A stretch of 49,489 nt of DNA, from contig CP070670.1 of NCBI GenBank assembly GCA_020351855.1, forward strand, positions 729,301 to 778,789. The letters are read 5' to 3'. This document shows, piece by piece, positions 18,145 to 25,932 of the stretch (position 1 is the stretch's first letter; each line of letters starts with the position of its first letter). The notes beneath the pieces are model-generated. The model made no database searches. It was given only the letters and a program-made list of their open reading frames with translations, and had not been told where the DNA came from. The DNA is from Gemmatimonadota bacterium. GTDB lineage: Bacteria; Gemmatimonadota; Gemmatimonadetes; Palauibacterales; Palauibacteraceae. Position numbers and translations under genes: made by a program.

Positions 18145-19250
18145 TGGCCAACCAGAGAGCGGTAGAAAAGCCTGCCTTCCCGTTCGGCGTTCTGCCCGAT
18201 CGGCCGGGCGACGAGGGAGCGCAGGACGATCGCGGTCCGGATACGATCAACCGGCTCCTGTTGCACGGCGCTCGGTATCACGACCGCGAGGCGCTGTTTC
18301 TGCAGTGGGAGCAGAGCCGCAAGGGCTGGGGCTGGCAGGGGCATCCCGACTGGCGTACCGACCGGAACGCCATCCGCGCGGCGCTGGTTCTTCGCCAGCG
18401 CATCGGCATGGAAGCAGGGGATCGCGTCGTGTTGTGGATCCCGTTCGGCATGGACTTCGCGACCATCGAGCGCGGAGTCTGGTCGATCGGCGGCCTCAGC
18501 GTCCCGGTTTCGCCGCGCTGGAGCGCGGACCGGGTCGCGACCCTCCTGCACGAGACCCGGCCGGCCGTGCTCTTCGTCCCGGCTGTGGATTCCCTTCGCG
18601 AGCTCAAGTCGATCGGCGGGGTCCCCGATTCCGTGCGGGCGACGGTTCTGATGGCGGGTGAGGTCGAGGATCAGGGCGAAGAAGCGCTCGGCTACGACGC
18701 GTTCATGGACTACGGCGGCGTCCTCGACACGGCCGAACGCGCCTCGATGTGGCGGACCACGGTGCGGTCCATTCCGCCGAACACCCCTGTGGCGCTCGAG
18801 TACCGCTGGGAGGGCGGGCTGAAGTCCCTCGGCGCGATGTCGCAGGCCGGCCTCGTGGAAGCGGCCCAAGCCGTTCTCCGTTTGCTTCCCGCCGAAAAGG
18901 GCGGACTGCAGATCCTGGCCGGTGCCGAGCCCGACCCGATCTGCAGGGCCCTGCTTTACGCGGCCTGGGCCGATGGCCTCACGCGGACGGCGTTCGTTCC
19001 CCCGGGGCCGGCGATCGAGCACACGGGCCAGCTCCAGCCCAGGCTGCTGGCCGGACCGGCCGATATCGTGGCCGAGGTGATGCGCAAGTTGGACGCCGCC
19101 GATCAGCAGTCGGGTCTCTCCTACATGGTTTGTCTCACGGATCGACCGGCCGGAGAGGAAAGCAGGATTGCATCTCGACGCCCGGTGAGTTTTCTTCAGT
19201 CGAGTCAAATCGACGTTCCGTTGCGCGAGTTCCCGGGCCGGGAGCCGTGA
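18141..19250 (+). CDS. Degenerate AMP-binding (acyl-CoA synthetase-like) protein lacking the P-loop
   Basis: A 369-residue protein whose first 150 residues match the N-terminal part of long-chain acyl-CoA synthetases: DTINRLLLHGARYHDREALF, then GMEAGDRVVLWIPFGMDFATIE and GGLSVPVSPRWSADRVATLL. Where the ATP-binding P-loop TSGTTGxPK should follow, residues 214-240 read PNTPVALEYRWEGGLKSLGA, without Ser/Thr/Gly-rich character or the lysine. The rest of the large domain and the C-terminal lid are missing. The frame is intact and well-formed, so this looks like a maintained pseudoenzyme rather than a broken gene. It is coupled to the ChaC-like gene by ATGA with GGAGG upstream, and the Tes-like gene follows after 61 bases. 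It could bind an acyl group or partner; this is inference. Confidence 0.6.
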   Translation: MMANQRAVEKPAFPFGVLPDRPGDEGAQDDRGPDTINRLLLHGARYHDREALFLQWEQSRKGWGWQGHPDWRTDRNAIRAALVLRQRIGMEAGDRVVLWIPFGMDFATIERGVWSIGGLSVPVSPRWSADRVATLLHETRPAVLFVPAVDSLRELKSIGGVPDSVRATVLMAGEVEDQGEEALGYDAFMDYGGVLDTAERASMWRTTVRSIPPNTPVALEYRWEGGLKSLGAMSQAGLVEAAQAVLRLLPAEKGGLQILAGAEPDPICRALLYAAWADGLTRTAFVPPGPAIEHTGQLQPRLLAGPADIVAEVMRKLDAADQQSGLSYMVCLTDRPAGEESRIASRRPVSFLQSSQIDVPLREFPGREP

Positions 19251-19311
19251 ATCGGCACATCCGGGTACCCGTATTCGTGCACCTGAAACGTGACCCCCGA
19301 TGGAGGTCGTT

Positions 19312-21174
19312 ATGAGGGAAGCGCTCTCGCGGGCGACCAGAACCGCCGCCAACGTGGCTTGGAACGCCTTCCAGGCAGTCAACACGAGAATTCCGGATAG
19401 CCCGTCAGTGCATCCGGATTGGGCGCCGGGCCCTCTGCCAAAGAGCTACGAGCGCACGAAGCCGCCCCTGGGCTGGCCTCGCGAAACCGACTCCCTGTGC
19501 CCCGAGTGCGTGATCGAGGTCCGGGATGCGATCATCGCCGGCGAGCGCGACATCTCGGAGTTCACCGAGAAGAAGTCGGGTGAGGTCAAGGCGCAGATCG
19601 TCGAGGAGGACGGAAAGATCCTCATCAAGAAGCACTGCGAGATCCATGGCGAGTTCGTGGACACCCTCTCGGTAGACCCGAAGCTGAGCGAGGTACTGGA
19701 GCGTCGGTACTTCGGCCGCGATTTCCGCACGGCGGAAGACGAGCACCTGCACCATCACGGGAGCTCGACGATCCGATACGGCCGCGGGGCCGTGCTCACG
19801 ATCGACCTGACCAACCGCTGCAACATGATGTGCAATCCGTGCTTCATGGACGCGAACCAGGTCGGGTACGTGCACGAGCTGACGCTGGAGGAGATCAAGG
19901 AGATCCTGGACGACTCGATCTCCTTCAAGCCGCGCCGCCAGATGTCGGTTCAGTTCTCGGGCGGCGAGCCGACGATGTCGCCGCACTTCCTGGAGGCGTG
20001 CAGCTACGCGAAGGAGGTCGGCTACTACAGCGTGCAGGCAGCGACGAACGGCCTCCGCTTCGCGCTCGAGCCGGAGTTCGCCTATCAGGCGGCCGAGGCC
20101 GGGCTGAACATGGTGTACCTGCAGTTCGACGGCGTCACGAACGAGTCGAACATGCACCGCCACATCAGCAATCTGTTCGACGCGAAGTGGATGGCGATCG
20201 AGCGGCTGGCTGACGCGGGGATCGACATCACGCCCGTCACGACCGTCGTGAACACGGTGAACGACGAGCAGGTGGGACCGCTGCTCGAGTTCGTCATCCA
20301 GAACTCCGACAAGATGGGAGCGATCTCCTTCCAGCCCGTCTCGTTCACGGGCCGTGACGAGGAGATCAGCGACGAGGAGCGGCACAAGCAGCGGTACACG
20401 ATCTCGCACCTGGCCCGCGACCTCCAGGAGTACACGGGCGGAAAGGTCGACATGTACCGTGACTGGTACCCGCTCGGCTCCGCGGGCGCCTACACCTGGC
20501 TCGCCGATCACCTGCGCGGCACCGAGGTGGAGTTCGGAGGCATCAGCTGTTCGTGCCACCCGAACTGCGGCGCGAGCCTGATGCTGGTCGTCAACCAGCA
20601 TACGAAGGAATGGGCGCCCCTGACGCAGTTCTTCGACTCCGAGGGGTTCATCCACGACATCAACGTCATCACGGACACCTCACGCGGTAAGAAGCTCAGC
20701 CTCTTCCAGACCATGCTGGCGCTGATGCGCAACATCGATGGGAGCAAGATGCCGGAGGGCCTGACGCCGAAGATCTTCCTCGAGATGGTCAACACCAAGC
20801 TGGGCGGGGCCGTCACGGGAGAGGTGAACCGGCAGCAGTGGAAGATCGTGTGGGTCGGCGGGATGTGGTTCCAGGATCTCTGGACCTACGACTTCCGGCG
20901 TACCGAGATGTGCGTGATTCCCTACGCCACGCAGGAGGGCGAGATCTCCTTCTGCGCCTACAACACGGGCGCCGGATGGAGGAACATCGTCGAGAACATG
21001 CACATGGTGGCCGAGACGAGGGACTGGTTCAAGGAGAAGGGTCGCCACGAGATCTATGCCGGCAACCGCCCGATGAACCTGGCGCCCGGCACGAGGTCGC
21101 TTCCCGTGATGGAGAAGCAGAAAGGGATCCCTCACGCGGGCACGGTCCAGCTGGGCCGGGGCTGCAGCCACTAG
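19312..21174 (+). CDS. Tes-like radical SAM protein (MJ0619/tetraether synthase superfamily)
   Basis: A 620-residue multi-cluster radical SAM enzyme. An N-terminal rubredoxin-like module has CPEC (Cys63, Cys66) and KKHCEIHGEF (Cys109, His112), as in MJ0619/Tes proteins. The radical SAM core has the CX3CX2C cluster in TNRCNMMCNPCFMDA (Cys170/174/177) and FSGGEPTM (217-222). Auxiliary cysteines occur in SCSCHPNCGAS (413, 415, 419), and the C-terminal CVIPYATQEGEISFCAYN matches the family's HYATPDG...FCxYN block. The CGLC/His segment usual before the core in archaeal Tes is absent; HLHHHG stands there. Archaeal Tes couples lipid tails into tetraethers; a lipid-coupling role here is inference. 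The ATG at 19312 has GGAGG 5 bases upstream. A strong terminator follows. Confidence 0.75.
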   Translation: MREALSRATRTAANVAWNAFQAVNTRIPDSPSVHPDWAPGPLPKSYERTKPPLGWPRETDSLCPECVIEVRDAIIAGERDISEFTEKKSGEVKAQIVEEDGKILIKKHCEIHGEFVDTLSVDPKLSEVLERRYFGRDFRTAEDEHLHHHGSSTIRYGRGAVLTIDLTNRCNMMCNPCFMDANQVGYVHELTLEEIKEILDDSISFKPRRQMSVQFSGGEPTMSPHFLEACSYAKEVGYYSVQAATNGLRFALEPEFAYQAAEAGLNMVYLQFDGVTNESNMHRHISNLFDAKWMAIERLADAGIDITPVTTVVNTVNDEQVGPLLEFVIQNSDKMGAISFQPVSFTGRDEEISDEERHKQRYTISHLARDLQEYTGGKVDMYRDWYPLGSAGAYTWLADHLRGTEVEFGGISCSCHPNCGASLMLVVNQHTKEWAPLTQFFDSEGFIHDINVITDTSRGKKLSLFQTMLALMRNIDGSKMPEGLTPKIFLEMVNTKLGGAVTGEVNRQQWKIVWVGGMWFQDLWTYDFRRTEMCVIPYATQEGEISFCAYNTGAGWRNIVENMHMVAETRDWFKEKGRHEIYAGNRPMNLAPGTRSLPVMEKQKGIPHAGTVQLGRGCSH

Positions 21175-21215
21175 CCCGAATCGGGGCCGCCGAGAGCGGC
21201 AGCGGTCAACCTGCA

Positions 21216-21247
21216 GGCGAGCGGTCGAGCGGCCGCTCGCCTTTTTT
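21216..21247 (+). terminator. Rho-independent terminator of the Tes-like operon
   Basis: Perfect 9-bp stem GGCGAGCGG / CCGCTCGCC with an 8-base loop, directly followed by six T residues (21242-21247). It lies 41 bases after the Tes-like stop. It is the clearest intrinsic terminator in the window. Its T tract touches the end of the convergent radical SAM gene. Confidence 0.92.
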
Positions 21248-22161
21248 CATCCGCGCCGAGCGCGCCGATCGGCGACGGGGAGCTCGGGATTCTTGGACCA
21301 GCCGCGCGAGTGTGCGAGGTGACGGGCCGAATCGAAGGCGCTGCGGGCCAGCACGTCGTCGAGATCGACGATGTCGAGGAACGGGCCGTAGCTCCGGTAC
21401 TCCGTCCCTTGCGGCACCACCAGGCTCCCGTCGGGAAACACCATCACGTACAGCCGGTCCAGCGTCTCATGGTCGAGCCAGTTCACCCTCACGCGTCTTC
21501 GCTTGGCGAGCTCCCGGCGCAGGGCGGCGAACTCCTCGGCGCTCACCAGGAGATCCTCCCACTCGACCTCCTGCATGGTACGCGGGAAGGCCTGAAAGAC
21601 GTTGTAGAAGACGCGCGCCGCCGTCGTCTCGGCATACATCTCGACCAGCCGGAGAATATAGGGAACGTCCGCCAGGTTGTGGCGAGTGACCGGAGTGCAG
21701 ACCTTGACGTCGATCGCCGGATAGGCCCGCAGCAGTTCGAGGGCCCCCATGACCGCGGCGTAGTGCCCCGGCTCCTTGGTCCGGCAGCTCACCTCCTCGG
21801 TCGAACCGTCCAGAGGCAGCGAAACCAGATCCAGGCAGCCGGCGTTCGCTTCCAGGAACTCCGAATCGAGCCGGTCGCCGGTGGTCGACAGCGCGACCTC
21901 GAGACCGACGGCCCGGGCGCCGTGGATGAGCTCGCCCACGTCGGGTCGCTGGAGGGGATCGCCTCCCGTAAAGACGATCCGGCGCGCCCCGACCGTCCGG
22001 ATCCGCCTGATGATGGCGAGCGCCGTGTTCGTGTCCACCGGCTCTTCGAAGCCCTGGGGACCCCAGCAGTAGGGGCACTCCTGGCTGCACTCCGCCGTCA
22101 CGTGAAAGTCGATCGTCGCCACCTGGGCGACCGCGCTCCGATCGGCCGCCTCGGCGCTCAC
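21247..22161 (-). CDS. radical SAM protein with CX3CX2C (YCWGP type)
   Basis: A 304-residue single-domain radical SAM enzyme. The cluster motif is CSQECPYCWGPQG about 25 residues from the start, followed by the SAM-binding VFTGGDPLQRPD and the strand ALSTTGDRLDSEFL. No C-terminal SPASM-type cysteine cluster is seen, so it should carry a single [4Fe-4S] cluster. The start GTG at 22161 is taken because it overlaps the stop of the ATP-grasp-SET gene (GTGA); the frame upstream is antisense-like. Substrate unknown; the tight coupling suggests that it acts with the ATP-grasp-SET protein. Confidence 0.83.
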   Translation of the reverse strand: MSAEAADRSAVAQVATIDFHVTAECSQECPYCWGPQGFEEPVDTNTALAIIRRIRTVGARRIVFTGGDPLQRPDVGELIHGARAVGLEVALSTTGDRLDSEFLEANAGCLDLVSLPLDGSTEEVSCRTKEPGHYAAVMGALELLRAYPAIDVKVCTPVTRHNLADVPYILRLVEMYAETTAARVFYNVFQAFPRTMQEVEWEDLLVSAEEFAALRRELAKRRRVRVNWLDHETLDRLYVMVFPDGSLVVPQGTEYRSYGPFLDIVDLDDVLARSAFDSARHLAHSRGWSKNPELPVADRRARRG

Positions 22162-23675
22162 GGGGATCTCTGCGCTCCATCGGTGCCGGAGCCGGAGGCG
22201 CGCCGTCGCCGCACGTAGTCCGACACGTGGTCGCCATAGCGCCCCACGAACTCCTGCAGGCAGTCGTCTCCACGGATCGTACCGCGGCAGCCCGCCGCCC
22301 CGCAGGAGCACTCGAAGCTGGACATGAGCTCGTTTCGGTAGGTCGCGTAGTCCAGCGTGACCTCTTCGCCCTCCGCCAGCGCACGCCGCGCCACGACATC
22401 CAGACCCTCGAACCAGGCGCTCGGATCGCACGAGTGGCCGACCGGCTTCCACGCCTCCGGGTCGCGGCCCGGCAGGACCCAGAGCTCCTCGGTGAGCGGC
22501 CAGGCGTCCCGCCACGCGCGGTCGCGCCGCCACTCTGGCCAGTCGCGCTCCATGCGCGAACGGGTCACGAGCTCGTGCGGCTGCTCCTCGAACGCGAGGA
22601 TCGGCTCACCCGCCGCGTAGGGCCGGGCGACGTACACCCCGAAGCCTCCGTCCGCCCGTGCCCGCACGACCCAGCCACGGGCCCGGCGATCGTGCCGGCG
22701 GAGCGCCGCCCGGACGAGCTGCCGGGTGAACCCCGCATGGCCCGCCGGGTCGTGCAGCAGGCAGAGGTCGGCGCTCCCGGCGTCGTCGGGCGGGTAGTAG
22801 ACCCCGCAGTTCGGATTGATCTCGAGCATGTAGGCCCGGCCCTCGGCGTCCACCCTCAGATCGCACCGCCCGAAGCCCGCACCGTTGAGGCCGAGGAAGA
22901 AGCCCGCACAGATCCTCTGAAGCTCCTCGGCGAGGTGGTCCTGCCGGACGGGCGTGCACGTCATCCCGTCATACTCCACCCACTTCATGTCGGCGTGCTT
23001 GAAGCTCTCGCCCTCCGGAAAGGCGTATTGCATCGGCGTGTACGTGATCGGCACGTACGGATCCTCTGGGTTCTCCGCCACCAGTACGGTGCATTCGGTC
23101 CCGTCGATGAACTCCTCGATCAGCGCTCCCGCATACGCTTCGAGCATGCGGTGCGCCCGCTCGAGCAGGGCTGCCGGCGACTCCACCCGCGACTCTCGCG
23201 TCAGTCCGATGCTGGCGTAGCTGCTGGGATGCTTGACGATCAAGGGGAACCGGAGCGTGTCGGCCGCCCGGTGCACGTCCGTCTCGTCCGTGGCCATCAC
23301 GTAGGACGGCGTGTCGATCCCCCACGCCCAGCAGACCCGCTTCATGGCGTCACGGGTCGGCTCGTAGAACTCCGACGTGGCGCCGGTGAACGGCACGCCG
23401 AGCCGCTCGAGCGCCTGCACGACCTCGATGCCCGGTGTGTCCTGATCCCACGCCCCATCACAGAGATTGAAGAACACGTCGAACCTCTGCCGCGACAGCG
23501 CGATCACCCGACCCACCGCGGTTGCCTTCTCCAAGACCGCCAGCTCCCAGGATGCCTGCGGAAGGAAGGGTCGCGGATCGCACGGCCAGTCGTCCTCCGG
23601 GAAAGGATCGGCATCGAGGGCTTGCGGGGTCAGCAGGCAGATGCGCCCGGCGACGGCATCGCGACGGACGCTCAT
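22158..23675 (-). CDS. ATP-grasp ligase fused to a SET domain
   Basis: A 505-residue two-domain protein. Residues 1-325 form a D-Ala-D-Ala-ligase-like ATP-grasp: LIVKHPSSYASIGLTRES (145-162), LIEEFIDGTECTVLVAE (185-201) and FGRCDLRVDAEGRAYMLEINPNCG (268-291) in order, with the Mg/ATP acidic residues. Residues 335-470 form a SET domain: GGFGVYVARPYAAGEPILAF, GHSCDPSAW (413-421, family NHSCxPN), VARRALAEGEEVTLDYATY and a post-SET zinc-like cysteine group ECSCGAAGCRG (455-465). SET enzymes methylate lysine; ATP-grasp ligases form amide bonds. The first Asn of NHSC is Gly here, but the DY catalytic region is kept. The ATG at 23675 is taken as start. It is coupled to the downstream radical SAM gene. 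The joint substrate, perhaps a peptide, is unknown. Confidence 0.8.
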   Translation of the reverse strand: MSVRRDAVAGRICLLTPQALDADPFPEDDWPCDPRPFLPQASWELAVLEKATAVGRVIALSRQRFDVFFNLCDGAWDQDTPGIEVVQALERLGVPFTGATSEFYEPTRDAMKRVCWAWGIDTPSYVMATDETDVHRAADTLRFPLIVKHPSSYASIGLTRESRVESPAALLERAHRMLEAYAGALIEEFIDGTECTVLVAENPEDPYVPITYTPMQYAFPEGESFKHADMKWVEYDGMTCTPVRQDHLAEELQRICAGFFLGLNGAGFGRCDLRVDAEGRAYMLEINPNCGVYYPPDDAGSADLCLLHDPAGHAGFTRQLVRAALRRHDRRARGWVVRARADGGFGVYVARPYAAGEPILAFEEQPHELVTRSRMERDWPEWRRDRAWRDAWPLTEELWVLPGRDPEAWKPVGHSCDPSAWFEGLDVVARRALAEGEEVTLDYATYRNELMSSFECSCGAAGCRGTIRGDDCLQEFVGRYGDHVSDYVRRRRASGSGTDGAQRSP

Positions 23676-23703
23676 TCGTGCCCCCGCGTCGGGCGGCGCA
23701 TCC

Positions 23704-24756
23704 TCACGCCTCCGGTGCGCACAGCACCACCTTCCCGAGGTTCCTCCTCGCATGGATGTACGCGTGAGCAGCAACCGCCCCGTCGCGGCTGAGCGGAAAC
23801 GTCCGATCCACGACAGGGCGAAGCTCCCCCGCCGCCGCGGCCTGGAAGATCGCTTCCAGAGCGGGACGCAGCAGCGGCTCGCGACTCCCGAGATGGAGCA
23901 GGTGCACCCCGAGAACGCCGATGTTCCGCTCGACCAGGGACAGCGGGTGGAACCGCGGCGTGCGAAGCCAGGCCAGCGCGGCGCGCGGCAGGCTCCGCCT
24001 CCGACCCGGCACGGCATCGCTCAGCCCGTAGAACACCAGGCGGCCCAGCGGCGCGAGCAGGCGGCGACAGGCGGCCGTGGCCTTGCCGCCCACCGGATCG
24101 AGCGCCACATCGATGCCCCGCTCGCCGACCGACGCCCGAACGGAGGACTCCCACTCGGCCCGGGAATCGAAGCAGGCGTCGGCTCCCAGCTCCTCGGTGA
24201 CGAACCGTCGCTTGCGCTCCTCGCCCGCCGTCCCGACGACGCGCAGGCCCCGTCCCACCGCGAGCTGGACGGCGGCCGTTCCGACGCCACCCCCCGCCCC
24301 CAGCACGAGCACTGTCTCCTCCGGTCGTGCCCGGGCCGCCTCGAACAGACAGACCCAGGCCGTGAGGAACACGACGGGCATCGCGGCCGCCTCGGCCGGC
24401 GACAGGACCTCCGGATACCGGAGGAGCCGCTCGGCGGGGATCACGACGTCGTGCGCGTATCCTCCGTACCGGAGGCCGGCGACGGCCCGCTCCCCGGGGC
24501 GCCAGCCATCGACCCCCGGACCCACCGCCACGACCTCGCCCGCCACCTCGAAGCCGGGACTGTGCGGACGCGGCGGAACGGTCCCGTACAGACCCGCCCG
24601 CATCATCAGGTCGGCGAAGTTGACGCCGGCCGCTGCCACGCGGAGGTGGACCTCGCCGGGCCCCGGATCGGCGAGCGGCACGTCGCGCTCGACGAAGGCC
24701 TCCGGCGGGACGTGCCGCTCGATCAGGACGGCGCGCGTCGTCGGCCGACTACTCAT
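23704..24756 (-). CDS. zinc-independent MDR-family quinone oxidoreductase-like (VAT-1 type)
   Basis: A 350-residue medium-chain dehydrogenase/reductase. The N-terminal GroES-like part has AAGVNFADLMMRAGLYG and HSPGFEVAGEVVAVGPGV. The Rossmann motif is VLVLGAGGGVGTAAVQLA (about residues 148-165), with LDPVGG further on. Zinc-ligand cysteines are absent, as in quinone oxidoreductases and VAT-1 homologues. NADPH-dependent reduction of a quinone or enone is likely, and the substrate is not assignable. It is 28 bases downstream of the ATP-grasp-SET start and on the same strand, so it may lie in the same transcript. Confidence 0.85.
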   Translation of the reverse strand: MSSRPTTRAVLIERHVPPEAFVERDVPLADPGPGEVHLRVAAAGVNFADLMMRAGLYGTVPPRPHSPGFEVAGEVVAVGPGVDGWRPGERAVAGLRYGGYAHDVVIPAERLLRYPEVLSPAEAAAMPVVFLTAWVCLFEAARARPEETVLVLGAGGGVGTAAVQLAVGRGLRVVGTAGEERKRRFVTEELGADACFDSRAEWESSVRASVGERGIDVALDPVGGKATAACRRLLAPLGRLVFYGLSDAVPGRRRSLPRAALAWLRTPRFHPLSLVERNIGVLGVHLLHLGSREPLLRPALEAIFQAAAAGELRPVVDRTFPLSRDGAVAAHAYIHARRNLGKVVLCAPEA

Positions 24757-24867
24757 GGCGCCCGGGCCGGCCCCTCGCGGCGCGCCGGAGCAAAGCGCTG
24801 CACCATGGGGGAACGATAGAGCGCCCGTTCGGCCGCGGCCACCACCCGAGCTCGAGCCGGCGGCGGA

Positions 24868-25746
24868 TCATGGCGGAAGCGAGCCGAACGCCGACTCCAG
24901 CTCGGCCACCAGGGCGTCATCGACGTCCAGCGACGCGGCGCGAACGCTGCTCTCGATGCTCGCCTCCCGACGGGCGCTCGGGATGGGCACGGCACGGCCG
25001 GACTTGGCGAGCTGCCACCCGAGGACCAGCTCGGCCGGCGACGCGCCGACCCGGGCGGCCACCCGGCGCAGCGGCTCGTGCGCCTGCAGCAGCTGGACTC
25101 GGCGGGCCCCGCCCAGCGGACTGTACGGGATGAGGGTGATGCGCCGCTCCTCGCAGTAGTCGATCAGTCCGCTCCCCTCGGCGGCGCGATCCCACGGGTT
25201 GTAGCGGTTCTGGACCGAGGTGATCTCCACGATCGCCTCTGCCGCTTGAAGCTGACCCAGATCGACGTTCGACAGCCCGACGAGCTCGACGACCCCGTCC
25301 CGCTGCAGGCCAGCCAACGCCTCGACGCTCGACTCGAACGGTGCCCGTGGGTCAGGAGCGTGGAGCTGGTACAGGACGATCCGGTCCAGTCGCAGAGCCT
25401 CCCGGCTGCGCAGGGCGGCCTCCCTCAGCCGATCGGGCCGCGCGTCCGTCTCCCAGCGACCCCCCGGACGCCTCAGACCGCCCTTCGTGGCCGTGAGGAC
25501 CGTGGACTCGGCTCCCAACGCCGCCAGCGTCTCGCCGATCAGCCGCTCGTTGTGGTTCAGGTCATCGTCATCCAGGCAGTACACGTCCGCCGTGTCGATG
25601 AACGTGACGCCTAGCTCTACGGCCCGGCGGATAACCCGTTCGGCCTGCCGGCGATCGGGTCGCCCCTCGATGGACAGCCACATCCCTCCGAGCCCGATCC
25701 TCGAGACTCTCCTCCCCGACCGTCCCAGCTCCACGACTGGCAGCAT
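24868..25746 (-). CDS. aldo/keto reductase
   Basis: A 292-residue (beta/alpha)8 NAD(P)H-dependent oxidoreductase. Visible features: GRSGRRVSRIGLGGMWL at the start, FIDTADVYCLDDDD with the catalytic Asp and Tyr, ATKGGLRRPGG with the catalytic lysine, LYQLHAPDP with the catalytic histidine position, and SPLGG and VPIPSARREA for cofactor binding. The start ATG at 25746 is preceded by GAAGGGGGAAAAG. The upstream open frame to 27495 is antisense to the amidohydrolase and is not coding. A 111-base gap separates it from the MDR gene downstream. Confidence 0.92.
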   Translation of the reverse strand: MLPVVELGRSGRRVSRIGLGGMWLSIEGRPDRRQAERVIRRAVELGVTFIDTADVYCLDDDDLNHNERLIGETLAALGAESTVLTATKGGLRRPGGRWETDARPDRLREAALRSREALRLDRIVLYQLHAPDPRAPFESSVEALAGLQRDGVVELVGLSNVDLGQLQAAEAIVEITSVQNRYNPWDRAAEGSGLIDYCEERRITLIPYSPLGGARRVQLLQAHEPLRRVAARVGASPAELVLGWQLAKSGRAVPIPSARREASIESSVRAASLDVDDALVAELESAFGSLPP

Positions 25747-25932
25747 CTTTTCCCCCTTCTCCCGTTTCGCCCGGCTCGGTCCCGCCCGGGCCCGGCATCG
25801 CCCGACCGTTTCCCCGTGCGACGCGGGATCGACTGGCATCCTCCACCCGTCGATGCTAAGAGAGTAAGGTCCGCGCCGGGACACGCCACCACGGTTTGCT
25901 CCGGCCAGCCCGGATCCGAAGGAGCCCTCTCG

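Noticed and set aside
18141..19250. Frameshifted acyl-CoA synthetase pseudogene
   Set aside because: The frame is intact, coupled and protein-like throughout; no missing P-loop was found in another frame nearby.
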